64,000 nt of DNA. Origin: Apostichopus japonicus. Its lineage: Eukaryota > Echinodermata > Holothuroidea > Aspidochirotida > Stichopodidae. The notes under the pieces are model-generated. The model searched no databases, was not told the DNA's origin, and was given only the letters and a program-made list of their open reading frames with translations. Both the position numbers and the translations under genes were made by a program. Location: assembly GCF_037975245.1 (NCBI RefSeq), contig NC_092579.1, positions 14,368,678-14,432,677 on the forward strand, read 5' to 3'. Below are positions 11,207 through 22,344 of the stretch, one piece after another. Every line of letters begins with the position of its first letter. Positions within the stretch are counted from its first letter, which is position 1.

Positions 11207-11701
11207 TTGAAATGTTACAACATGTTCGCGTTACTTCAATTCAACAATACTTTATGTACAATTTTTAATTACCGGCAATACCAGATGGCCAAACATTTAA
11301 GTCACGAACTAATTTACTTGCTACAGATTTATAAACTGTATTCGACAGCAGTTTGTAACTCTCCTGTGCCTTTGGACGCTGTTCCAATGTCCCCACTCCT
11401 TGCCCGAGTCAATACCACCTGTGTGTGGAATACCAGAACGGTAAGTAGAAGATACGTTTACCCTCAATCTTGTAATTATCCCCTGTTACATTAGAACGGT
11501 TCCTCGAAATATGTGACAACTACTTATCACAAAATTATTGCACTCAGACTAACAACTCCATCATTATACTTGAGAGTACGACACAATAGCTGTGAGTTTC
11601 ACATTGAGCTATTACGTGGGTACAAGCAAAAAATGTACAGTATTGTCAACGAATGTATAACCCAACCAGTTTAATCATTTCAGATGTTACTGTCATTAGT
11701 T
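11207..11701. repeat. A 3' flank module before T1
   Basis: This is a copy of the A-type 3' flank. It leads straight into the stop codon of the T1 exon, as it leads into A-gene stop codons elsewhere. The 95-codon plus-strand frame here also occurs at 29894-30181, but only because the block is duplicated. Confidence 0.6.
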
Positions 11702-11850
11702 TTACTTCATTACAGCATACTGAGCATCTGCTTCATCCTTCTGACTTGGAACGAGGTAGCAGTCTTTGTCGTAGCTGAATTCTAAATCCCCTGGAATCTC
11801 TATGTGTTCTTTGTCCTCCCTTTCCTTGCCTGTGATCTGTTGATAATGTT
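11702..11850 (-). pseudogene. T1: orphan last exon encoding a type A-like tyrosine tail
   Basis: The reading frame encodes about 49 residues homologous to the A tail from the EHYQQI motif to the end, closing with AQYAVM and a lysine. It keeps YQQI, SYDKD, CYLVP and YAVM. Homology starts exactly after a splice-acceptor-like sequence (pyrimidine-rich, ending TTATTTTCCAG, plus-strand 11851-11861). That is where the intronless genes have CCAG in their coding sequence. Upstream there is no A ectodomain. The preceding ~450 bases contain a different hydrophobic frame (11733-12149), and the truncated W cassette lies further up at 13936. It may be the terminal exon of a spliced third gene type, or a fragment. 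Confidence 0.5.
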
Positions 11851-12359
11851 CTGGAAAATAATACAAAGAAAAAAGAACGGAGCAAGAAAAATAACATGGT
11901 ACACAATATGGCAGAAACATTAAAACCAATGTGGGTGCGCAGTTTCGGAAACTCGTAGACAAGCATTTCCCTTGTGATCATGCCTACGCAAGAACAACGT
12001 ACATCAAAATTGGCTACAGCTATATGGAGTATGCTGCAAATAATAGCAAACCCGAAGACCAGGAAATTCACTTGCAACTGTAGAAAAAAAAGGAGCGAAC
12101 TGCCCCCTGTCCGGGGAATGTCTCGCCAGCGATGTAATCTAAAAAGCAAAGGTCACTACTGGTCAAGAGACAGCCGTATATATCGGTCTACAAGCTAGTG
12201 GAAGCTTCAAGGCAAGCACAACTTGGTGTAGGACTTGTTATAGGCTTAAACTTTGCAACTGCTCAAAAATATACTTCAAAATCAAAGTCAATCAAAATCA
12301 AATGTAAATTAAAAGTGAAATGTACAGATGTTTTATCTCTCAATGTCTGATGCATGGTT
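11851..12359. other. T-exon upstream segment with an unexplained hydrophobic frame
   Basis: On the minus strand a 138-codon frame (12149-11733) overlaps T1 in another phase. It includes a strongly hydrophobic stretch around VNFLVFGFAIICSILHIAVA. The segment recurs at 30538-31060 and, diverged with disrupted frame, at 35890-36430. The third copy does not preserve the protein, so coding is doubtful and intron sequence is more likely. Confidence 0.35.
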
Positions 12360-13209
12360 AAGTTTAAAGTCGAAATTCTTGTAAATATGATTGAAATTTT
12401 ATTAAATGAATGGGCAATTAAACAACATATTGCATTCAATATCTGACAAAGCAAACGAGAGGTAAATTCAGGCGTAGAGCGATAATTCGGTTAATATATA
12501 ATTAAAGATTGCAAATGCCAGCCTCTCCCTATATATCATGTAACACCCAAATGATGATAGGGTGAAGGAGGGTGGGGGTGGGGGGGGAGGATGAAGAAAA
12601 TATAGCTTTAAATGTAATTTCCTTTTTTGTTTGCCCTTGAAATTGGATAAACTCCAGAAACCTATACACTACCGAGTGAGTAACCAATTAAGGAGCAAGA
12701 CGAAACCTAACAGTGTCATTATCCACCTTCACCTAAGCGAAAATATATGTGCGTTCATTTTCTTCACATTCTCACGTTGTATTATAAACAGGTAAATGTT
12801 GAGTCGTTGTATGGGTATAGTTTTTCGCCACTTACAGAGGTTACTTGCAACCATGATTGGTCTCCCAAGACTCACTACCTTACCCCCACCCTTCACGTTT
12901 AATGTTCTGGATCATGCCATTCACATTTGGTTCACGACTGTGACTTGATTTCCTTCAAGGGACTTCCCTATACAAACAACAATTATAAAAATTCTCTTAT
13001 TATTTTTCCAGTGTTCCCTTCATGAGGTAGAGCTAAGCTGCCGCCCAAAAATGAAGGAATAGCAATGACTGATTTTTGCGATATCCTGACTTAACTCTAG
13101 TTACCAATTTCATGTTTTCCACCCAATATTTTAATGTTACCTTCAAAATTTCAAGTAAAGACAACAAAAACAGTGTAAAAGCATTTTTGAAACATGTAAG
13201 ATATCTTCT
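12360..13209. repeat. W module, left part of an interrupted copy
   Basis: This matches the other W modules up to about 13209. There it is replaced by unrelated sequence until the W sequence resumes at about 13936. A guanine-rich run lies at about 12570-12590. No gene is seen. Confidence 0.65.
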
Positions 13210-13935
13210 TTTACGAGTTACGATACTAGGTTTGGTGTAAACAATAAGGGGTTAATCAACGGTCTAGCGTGCGTTACTCACAGGATTAATGCACGATCGG
13301 GGGATAATGCAAGCGATGCACGAGGGCGGGGCGTAGCGGAGCCCGAGTGCATCCAGCGATAGCATTAACACCCGGAGTGCATTAATCATGTGAGTAACGT
13401 ACGCTAGACCGTTAATTAACCCCGTTCATTCATACACTTCCATTCGTGTGGGGGGAAAATCATAAAACAAAACATTTTTGGTTACATATAACCAAAGATT
13501 TGTTAAAGTGATGCCCCGTAATTTTACCGTGCGTTACTCACAGGATTAACCACGGTCAGCTGACCTGAATGGACCTATAGGATTTAGGAATCTTTACTAA
13601 GTATAAATGAATTAGCGTTCAGGTCGTCGTATAGAACATTTTATATGTGGATGGCAGTGTTGCATCGAAGGACATAGGTCTAGTGCAGTTCGCATATAGA
13701 TCCTGGTCTAATACCGAAATACGTGATGTTCCCCGACCACTCGGTCGAGTTCGAGACCAGCCACAATTGGTTTCATAGCACAATTGTACATTTGTTTAAG
13801 GCGTCCATTCACACACACGCGTTATGATAGACCATATATAGTATATATATATATATATATATATTCCCCCCTCTTTTTTCCTTTTCTCTTCTCTCCTCTT
13901 TTTTCTACCCCGGGCGCGCCCCCCCCCCAACGCCC
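13210..13935. mobile_element. Insertion with foldback element inside the W module
   Basis: About 725 bases replace roughly 250 bases of W sequence. They contain a 176-bp near-palindrome (13248-13423), a further single copy of its GTGCGTTACTCACAGGATTA motif near 13529, a TA microsatellite (about 13836-13862) and a C-rich tract next to the right border. The same insertion is present at about 31880-32636, so it predates that block duplication. No transposase is visible and no clean target duplication can be defined, because W sequence was lost at the site. Confidence 0.6.
13248..13423. repeat. Foldback (MITE-like) inverted repeat
   Basis: The left arm, starting GGGGTTAATCAACGGTCTAG, is complementary over about 47 bases to the right arm ending at 13423, with a few mismatches. 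The GC-rich centre contains smaller complementary words. A second copy lies at 31938-32112. Confidence 0.75.
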
Positions 13936-14098
13936 CCCGGAATACAGCATGATAAGCAGCAAGCTGTTTTTGTAATGTACATAGGTCCACAACTACATTA
14001 ACACACTTCCCTGTAATGATTGGTGCCTTCATTCGTAATATTTAATATATAGAAAAGATATGACATTACGTTCATTGTGTGTAAATATTTCTTCTTTG
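13936..14098 (-). pseudogene. Truncated type C cassette fused to the B0 stub
   Basis: This is the Ig-end half of the W cassette (NVISF, GKCVNVVVDLCTLQKQ). Its transmembrane half is removed on the left by the insertion. On the right it is fused to the 5' stub of a B gene at a shared ACC trinucleotide near 14100. A TATATA expansion shifts the frame relative to copy 6422. Confidence 0.45.
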
Positions 14099-14099
14099 A

Positions 14100-14253
14100 A
14101 ACCAAAGCCATCACTATGATACACCAGTTCTACATCCTCACCCTCCAGTGCAATATATTCGTTGGTAGGCGTAATGGCTACAGCGCAAGTGAAGCACAAT
14201 AACACGAACATGTAGAAGTTATGTATACTTCCATAGATGAACAAGTTTTCCAT
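14100..14253 (-). pseudogene. B0: 5' stub of a type B gene
   Basis: The frame starts at 14253 with MENLFIYGSIHNFYMF and follows the type B signal peptide and first Ig strands to SDGFG, about 50 codons. Near 14100 it changes abruptly into the W cassette and soon stops at 14029. All of domains 1-3, the helix, the tail and the 3' flank are missing. Upstream, the B leader sequence runs only about 15 bases before joining an A-upstream module at about 14268, so the B promoter is gone as well. It is a deletion remnant. Confidence 0.85.
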
Positions 14254-14267
14254 TTTTTAAAACGGAA

Positions 14268-16308
14268 TAACTGATAAAATGAGAATATGGACAGATGAAA
14301 AACAGACACACTTCCTTGTTTCAATTCATTGTGCCGTGCCCCAATCATGCAAAAAGAATTATCAATCCGTACGATGAGACTTATGAGAACCACTGGCATG
14401 CAACCTTCATAAAAGACATTTACTGATACAGCTTAAGCATTCAACTAACTAGATAAGAACGCTGTTTGGTTCATAACTCCCCGTAATATGATCGTAATGG
14501 GTCTCAATTTCCTTTTAGCGATTGAAGTGGCGTTTAACCATTTAGAGTGATAGGTTAGTTCAGAAAAAGAAAAGAAAAACGAAGACTTTCTGTTTGTTTC
14601 GTAGTCAGATATCACCTGTTTAGTAAATCGCAAGGATCGCCGTTTAGTTGTTTTCATTCCAAAAAGCTTCAAGTTACCATTTTATATTTAATGGTCAACA
14701 TAAACAATATCTAATGCAATCATTACGTTGTCGTTGAATGCATCGGTGAAGCTCAAGAACATTTACTGCGAACAGCAATGGAGCATTGGGGAGTGGTGGC
14801 TCCATGGCCTTGGCTGGCTTTAAGAAGATCGCCTCGCATGTAGCTGCAATGGACGGTTATATTTCGATAAGTGATAGAATTACAATGGGGTGTTTAATGT
14901 TATAAACTAATCTAAGTGAAACTTTTTACACTAGTGCAGAAGGTCCCCCGTCAGTATATTGTACTATTGTACTAGTTCTTGTCCGGGCTCTGAAAACCGG
15001 TTTTGTCTTTCTGCGTTATTAATACACGTCTGGCATCACAACAGTGAATTTTCGACAGACCTCCGATCATCTAAGAGGCAATAGCCAACTCATTTTATTC
15101 GAGATCTCGCGAACCAAGTTAATCCGCGAGAGAATCTCGAGGATCAATTTAGGCAACGTGGGTTCGCGAGAGCTCCATCATTCAGCCAATGCTGAAATTC
15201 CTCTAAAAAATGCTTATAATCGAAGTCGTACATGGGTAAATAATTTCCAATGTACACTCGGCAAATTGCATAAAATCTCATCAAGTTGCCAAGGACACTT
15301 TGAAAATAAAATGTTGAACCGCGTCATTTTCAGTTGATGAAATGAAATAAGTTTCTTCAACAATCATGTAATTATTGTATATAGGCCTAAGTGCAAATTT
15401 CGTGAAACAGGTACATTACTCAAAAATCAGGCAATTGAAGTCGGATAGCTTCAGAAATATCGCGGGTAGAAAAGAAAAAGATTCACAAATGGTTTTGAGA
15501 TATAACTGTAACAACAGCAATTTATTTTTGGAGCAGGAAACAATTTTATATATTTAATGTATTAAATTTCACAGGCAATGCAAAACTTTGCTCACACATC
15601 AATCTGTACAAGTAGTACATTGTGGCTGACGTGACTGCAGCTTTCGATTCATGAACAATTTAGCATCCTTCAAGCCCAAATACCGTATTAGAAAATACTT
15701 AGATATTTCCCTACCTTGTATCACACCTTTAGTAATTCAACACGATAATTGGGCAATCCTGACAGGCCCCTTTGTCGTATTAAAGAATTTGGCATTTTTC
15801 AAATCAATCTAAATAATTTTATTCTGCAAATTTTCCATAACGTAATTGCTTTAAGTTGAATGTTCAGCCACGATAGACAGCTCGATAGCCTTTTGAAGAA
15901 TTTACACAGGGAGGGGTAATACTGAACGAAACTGAGTAGAGTGATAACAATAACGTGTTCAACAACAGGATGTGTGCTGTGCATATGATTAAGCGAAACA
16001 TATAAGTGTCACATTATAGCTAGAAGTGAGGATAACAACAGGGAAACGTTAATGTTCAGTGGGAATGTTACAACATGTTCGCGTTACCTCACTTCAACAA
16101 CACTTTATGTACAATTTTTAAATACCGGCAATACCAGATGGCAAAAGATAATTAAGTCATGAACTAATTTACTTGCTACAGATTTATAAACTGTATTCGA
16201 CAGCAGTTTTAAACTTGAGAGCACGACACAATAGCTGTGGGTTTGCTATTGAGCTATTACATGGGTAAGCAAAAATTTACAGTATTGTCAACGAATGTAA
16301 GTTTAGAG
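14268..16308. repeat. A-upstream module plus short A 3' flank, without an A gene
   Basis: This is the distal A-upstream module (hairpin at 15106-15170) directly attached to the B0 stub. It is followed from about 16085 by the shortened A 3' flank. No A coding sequence is left here. Several 60-97 codon frames lie in it but are not conserved in other copies. Confidence 0.65.
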
Positions 16309-18190
16309 CCGAAATATTTGTAAATATGATTGAAATTTTATTAAATGAATAGGCAATTAAACAATATATTGCATTCAATATCTGACAAAGCAAACGAGAG
16401 GTAAATTCAGGCGTAGAGCGATAACTCGGTTAATATATAATTAAAGATTGCAAATGCCAGCCTCTCCCTATATATCATGAAACACCCGAATGATGATAGG
16501 GTGAAGGAGAGCGGGGGAGGGGGGGGGGGTGGAAATAATGTAGCCTTAAATGTATAAGTTACCTTAATTGTTTGCCCTTGAAATTGGAAAAACTCCAGAA
16601 ACCTACACTACCGAGTGAGTAACCAATTAAGGATCAAGACGAAACATAACCGTGTCAATTTCCACCTTCGCTAAGTGAAAAAATATGTGCGTTCAGTTTT
16701 TACACAATCTCACGTTGTATTATAAACAGGTAAATGTTGAGTCGTTGTATGGGTATAGTTCGTCGCCACTTACACAGGTTACTTGAAACCATGATTGGTC
16801 TCCCAAGACTCACTACCTAAACCCCACCCCTCACGTGTAATGTTCTTGATCATGCCATTGGTTCACAACTCTGACTTGATTTCCTTCAAGGAAATTTCCT
16901 ATACAAACAACGATTATAAAATTTCTCTTATTATTTTTCCAGTGTTCCCTTCATGAGGTAGAGCTAAGTTGATGCCCAAAAATGAAAGAATAGCAATGAC
17001 TGATTTTTGTGCGAAATCCGGACTTAACTCTAGTTACCAATTTTATGTTTTCCACGCAATATTTCAATATTGCATTCAAAATTTCAAGTCAAGACAACAA
17101 CAACAAAAGCAGTGTAAAAGATGTAACAAGATAAAACATGTAAGATATCTTCAATACATGAATGAAAATGAAACAGCTTGCCATACGTGTATAATATAGC
17201 GTTGAAAGTGAAAGTGAGGAAGGTTGGAGCATTCTGCACATGACTTTTCATTACAAACAAGATCTTTATCAACCAAATAGTTGTTCCACCTAGCTCTAAT
17301 TAACTCTAAGTTATCATCGTAATGCTCCTGTGAAAAACTTTTCTGCACCTTCAGTGAATATATTGTTCATAAAACTCTAAAGATTGAAATATGAATTATT
17401 ACAGCATTAAAAAAGTGGCCAGCACCCAGATTAGTAAACCAAGTGCCGGAACACAGCATGATCAAGCAGCAAGCTGTTTTTGTAAGGTACATAGGCCCAC
17501 AATTACATTAACACACTTCCCTGTATAATGATTGGTGCCTTCATTCGTAATATTTAATATATAGAAAAGATATGACATTACGTTCATTGTGTGTAAATAT
17601 TTCTTCTTTGAAACCTCTTTCGATCAATTTCTTTACTATTAAGATGTTATTGTTGTAATAGAGCTGTCTTCGCGTTCTCAGGTTGTTGAATGATGTATAT
17701 TTCTATTAAAGATACCCACTTGTGATCGGTAGTAACTGTCTACTAACAAGCTTTACACTTCACAAAGACAGTTAACACAGTAACAGGCAATCAAATAATT
17801 AATATTTCTTTTTTATATATCATAATCCGTAAAAAAAATTCCACTTAGTGTCTCAAACTTCCGATAGAAAGTCAAATTATTGAACATGAAAAGTCACAAG
17901 TTCATTGGACCTACAAAAGATATGTGTTTACAGTGTGGAACTGTCTTCAACACAGCGACATTGTTAATAAAACTCCAAAGTAAAAAGTCAGTGATTACTA
18001 TATATATCACTTACATTGGAAAAAAAGTCGCAATTTCGAGAAAAAAGTACCACGAGAAGGAATCGTCCATATTTACATGTAGAAAATAAATGTATAGTTT
18101 CCCATTAGATCAAATAAGCTCAAAAATCTTTACAGTTAACGTTAACATCAAAAAATAAGATACCGCGATAAAAATGAATAGGAAATGCGC
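16309..18190. repeat. W module preceding B1's 3' end
   Basis: This is a W module copy. Its type C cassette (about 17400-17590) carries an in-frame TGA in the hydrophobic helix. A poly-G-rich tract lies at about 16514-16532. No intact gene. Confidence 0.65.
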
Positions 18191-18198
18191 CCTTTCCA

Positions 18199-19527
18199 TC
18201 AAATTTCACTGTTGTATTTTTTCAATTTATCAATTTTGGCATACAAAACATTATCCGCATCCATATTAGGTTTCACTTCAATCTCTTCGTTGCTAGACTT
18301 GTCCATTACTCTAGGCGAGGGAACAGCTTGAAAGCAATTATCTCCGTCATCACATTTTCTTGGTGGAGTGTGTGAAACATTTCTACCATTTTCATCATTC
18401 TTCTTCGAGTCTGTCGGACTTTCGTCATCTCGCAAGTCCAGTTTTCTTGTCCGTCTAAGAAAACTATATGCTATGGTTACACAGCAAAGGACAATCACAA
18501 GCAAAGCAACGCACAATGAGTACAGCATCGAGTCCAAATTTGATTCTGACGAGGAATGTTGCAAGACTAGATCTGCGTTTGCACTCCCGGTATGATTCCG
18601 TACCTTACCGAAGCACTCAAAAACTATCGATGCACTATTGGACATTTTGGAGTTGTTCACTTGAAAGGTTATCTGGTCATGCTTAGCAAACTTCGTGACA
18701 CTATTTGGGACTTCGGGTGTTATCTTCCAAGTAACATTATCTAGAGGTCCTGCGTTACTTGAGCAGGTGAAAGTAATGTTACCTGAGTCATTCATGGCAT
18801 ACATTGATGGTGTTATCATTACTTGAAGCTCTTCCAAAAACAAGATCGGTGGAAATGAACAAGAATCTTCAAATGATGTAATGCTCATTGATGATGGAAT
18901 ATCCTGACGAACAATGCAGGAAATATAGCTGTTGTTCATACGCACAGAGGGTAAAATTGAGATGGCTGCCTCAAGACCATTTCCGGATATGATCACACTA
19001 GAATTCACTGATGATCCGTTTTGAAATTGGAAGGAAAGTGTAGATTTTGGTCGTCCTCTGTCACCAAGGCTGCACTGTAAAACGGCTGTCGCATTTGTCA
19101 CATCATCTTTGAAGAAAATGAGCTTCTGGGAACTCGAGCAGATGGGATTTGACGGTCTGTAGTTGACCAATACGGTCACAGATATTAATCTGAACGGGCT
19201 TTCCTGCATAAACCTGTATTCACCAGCTTCGTTTCTATCAATGTTCTTTATAGTGAGTGTATGCTTTCTTCCAGAATCACTAACTGTCGACGAATAGTCA
19301 TATTTGTTTGGATTCCCTTCCAGGTGTCCGTTATTTATGATGGTACTGTTTTCCCCTGTGTCTTTAAATATTCTACCAAAGTCATCACTACGATACACCA
19401 GTTCTACATCCTCACCCTCCAGTGCAATATATTCGTTGGTAGGCGTAATGGCTACAGCGCAAGTAAAGCACAATAACACGAACAAGTAGAAGTTATGTAT
19501 GCTTCCATAGATGAACAAGTTTTCCAT
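18199..19527 (-). CDS. B1: intact type B three-Ig receptor-like protein with short ITIM tail
   Basis: This single exon of 442 codons starts MENLFIYGSIHNFYLF. The signal peptide covers 1-28. Ig domain 1 lacks canonical cysteines (ELVYRS and AGEYRF). Domain 2 has Cys130, 152, 204 and 223. Domain 3 has Cys255, Trp267 and Cys305. The uncharged helix is about 335-356. The tail is only ~84 residues: compared with B5 about 145 residues are missing in frame between KCDD and NCFQA. The tail ends near VLYAKI (427-432), which fits the strict ITIM consensus (V-x-Y-x-x-I); other B copies have Gly at the -2 position. An inhibitory output through SH2 phosphatases is plausible for this copy, by analogy only. 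Several NxS/T sites suggest a glycosylated ectodomain. Confidence 0.82.
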   Translation of the reverse strand: MENLFIYGSIHNFYLFVLLCFTCAVAITPTNEYIALEGEDVELVYRSDDFGRIFKDTGENSTIINNGHLEGNPNKYDYSSTVSDSGRKHTLTIKNIDRNEAGEYRFMQESPFRLISVTVLVNYRPSNPICSSSQKLIFFKDDVTNATAVLQCSLGDRGRPKSTLSFQFQNGSSVNSSVIISGNGLEAAISILPSVRMNNSYISCIVRQDIPSSMSITSFEDSCSFPPILFLEELQVMITPSMYAMNDSGNITFTCSSNAGPLDNVTWKITPEVPNSVTKFAKHDQITFQVNNSKMSNSASIVFECFGKVRNHTGSANADLVLQHSSSESNLDSMLYSLCVALLVIVLCCVTIAYSFLRRTRKLDLRDDESPTDSKKNDENGRNVSHTPPRKCDDGDNCFQAVPSPRVMDKSSNEEIEVKPNMDADNVLYAKIDKLKKYNSEI

Positions 19528-22344
19528 TTTTTACCACGGAATGATGAAACGTATTTCAAGTTTGCATGTGTTTTATCTTCTAAACGGCTGTGATTTTAGA
19601 CGAGATGAGAGTAACGCGATGTCTTGCCAGCTGATAAAAGCATTCACAACGGCGATATGAATAATATATATTACATATATGTAGACAATTTACTTACAGT
19701 GTTTGATAATGGATTCCTCGTCGAAGAACAATTGAAACGTTCAATTTTGATAGTTTTCCAAAGTGCAATTATTTTCTCATGTGGTAGATATCGCTAGTTT
19801 ATTAGTGGGACAGACATTAACATCTGCAGGCTTAAGTAAATATGTTAATTACCTTTAAGACCATTAGAAAGTTGTCATGATTATGTTTGTATACAATTAA
19901 GACTATACAGTCATTTTGCAAACTTCACCGAATGAAACCTTTATTAAAAGTATAGATTAAATAAAATGAAACAGTACTTACAGTACTTGTTTCGTATCCG
20001 ATAATTGTGAAAGTGACTTTATTGATTCATAGAATAGCTGGAGACCCGCTGCTTTACAAACTTTTCCCTAAAGAGCCGATTATAACCTACAAAAAGCACA
20101 CAATTTAGAGGACTTTCTTGTTAAGTCAATATTTCGATCGACTTAAGAAAGAGACGGATATAGTTGCAAGCAGATGCTATATGCAGAAATGAAAGAACCT
20201 TCCATGAAAGTAGTTATCCAAGTGTGAACTATTGATTACCCGGTACAAACTCTCAGCATGATATCAGAAATCGATCTACAGATGGTATTGAACCAATACG
20301 TCAATCCCCACCCAAACCCTTGCCTTGTATACATGCCTTGTTTTAGATAACTGGTTGAAATGACCAAACATTTTCTATAAAGAAAAAAGAAAGAAATAAA
20401 ACTTGCGATTATTGTGCCAAACTCACTTTCCACAGTCTTGCACAACTTGAGTTATAGTGTACAGACTAATGTTTTAGTCACGCAGTGGCCAGCACCTCCC
20501 CCTCCCCCCGCCCCCCTTCCCTCCGACCCCATCTCCTTATCAATCGGTAAGGAAAATCCGTTCAATCGGGGATTTTTTTCCATTCCTTTTCCTTTTCACA
20601 GCCTTACATGTAGACCTAATTTATATTCTGAATATGCATCAGAATGCACAAGTTGACGTACAAACTTCTTTTTTGGGTTGGGAGGGCCATTATACCCCAC
20701 TCTACATGGGGAGTCACATTCAACAACCACCCACAGCGACACCCCTATTTCGCTGCAGCCGGTCCATAAAGGTTCATCCCTACCAAAACGGCAGTAGGTG
20801 GAATCCCCCTCAACCCCCACCCGTGTAACTACTACTACCACATTCCTCATTAAAAACACCTTAATGACTTATTGACTATAAGATATATAATAATATAGCA
20901 TCTTTAATTTATTTTCTTCTAATCAACCATATCAACCAAGCGAGAGAAAGTCATCAAAATGTATTAATTATTAAATTAATTATTAGAAGGAAATAGAACA
21001 TTAATGTTGACAGAAAACAGTTTGAACAAGACTATAGGCAATGAAATGAGTTGCAGATCTCATCTCAAAATTTGAATATGTGACCAGTCATCACTCTAGC
21101 TTACAGAGTTGAAGTACAAGAGCCTTGGATTTTACTTACCTCATTACATGTGATAGTCAATGTTAAAAGATATGACATTCGTACTAAAAATTCATTCAAA
21201 CAGTCATTACTTCATGTATGGGTATGACACTTATTAATATTTTGTCATTTTTTGGCATGGGCACAATAGCCAAAATAACACCTTTTTACCAAGTAATGCA
21301 GTAGCTTTGTTTCAGTTGACAAACAATTTCAGCCACTGGACTTTTATTTTTCGTGTATTTGTCGTATCAACACTTGATCGAGTTTGGCCAAGTTCGACTC
21401 GGTGACCTCCGTTGACCATGTCACCTTAGGGGCTTGATATAATCAATACAAAGTAATATTTCAGAGGATGGCTATATGATACGCACAACTGAAACACGCT
21501 TCTCCACACAATTGTTTTGCATAATTTTAACTTTGATCAAGTAACCGTTGGTATTTCACTTGAATAAATGCACTGTAGACAGATAGTATGTGATATGACT
21601 ATTGTGTTTGAAGGTTTGGGCCGTATATATATTTTGATCACTCCCCCACACAAGTGCACACTATACACACACCTCATGTTTTATCGTTGTATCAATTTTT
21701 AATTTATGACAACTTACTTTTTACATGGATTTCAAATTTCTGACAAATATTTAATGTCATCTAACCAGGGTCGTATACATTCACCATTTTTCAAGAGGCC
21801 GATTGATCGATTTCGAGACCGGCTCCATGCTTTTTTAGGACCAACTGCAGTGACTAGCTTAAGCAGCGGTTCGAAAATTTACCACCAAAAGCGGCCAATT
21901 GATTTATAACTTTATAATTACAACTGTATACTATTGTTGGCCGGAGTGCAGGGCACTTATAAGCTAAAGCACCTTTAGATAGCTTTTGTTCACTTCAATG
22001 GCGATTCTGTCAAATTAAGGAATTACACTTACTTAGTTTCTCTGCAAAGTATATCTCGGGGCTCCAGTGGGGGGGGGGGGTCAAGGAGGACCTAGTGGGG
22101 ATATTCTTTGTTCTCTCGTAGCGAATTCGAAGTACAAAGTACATGTGAGAGAGAGACAGAGAGAACGAGAAAGGTCAATGGAATTCAATTCAAAGCCCAA
22201 ATGGAGGTGTACGGAGCGCCCCCCCCCCCGGAAGTTCAAGCGTTTTCATATACTCCTTGTGTTTTCGAAGCGAGTACATAATGCATGTGAGAAAAGAAAT
22301 TCAATATCTATGGAATTTATTTCCAAGCCCTCAGAATTTGGTGG
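19528..22344. repeat. Long B-upstream module, copy 1
   Basis: This is upstream sequence of B1. The first ~500 bases are shared with all B copies. The segment 20030-20820 is shared with about 55360-56225 and, in part, 62930-63205. The segment 20985-22344 is shared with 57407-58744. Simple C-rich and G-rich tracts lie at about 20495-20520 and 22069-22080. No gene is seen. Confidence 0.65.
19628..19641. promoter_or_regulatory. Conserved E-box/GATA-like composite before type B starts
   Basis: CAGCTGATAAA lies about 105 bases before the B1 start codon. It is an E-box (CAGCTG) overlapping a GATA core. The same word sits 99-105 bases before B2 (25842), B3 (35295), the hybrid (46585), B5 (54619) and B6 (62160), even where neighbouring bases differ. 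A regulatory role is inferred. Confidence 0.4.

Noticed and set aside
11207..11494. 95-codon plus frame with a second copy at 29894-30181
   Set aside because: It lies in the A 3' flank. It is present twice only because of the block duplication, and the frame is lost in all other copies of the flank.
12263..12454. 63-codon frame repeated at 30950-31141
   Set aside because: AT-rich spacer translation. It recurs only by block duplication.
19261..19476. Plus-strand 71-codon frame found in almost all B copies
   Set aside because: It is antisense to signal peptide and Ig domain 1 of type B and varies as expected for a shadow frame.
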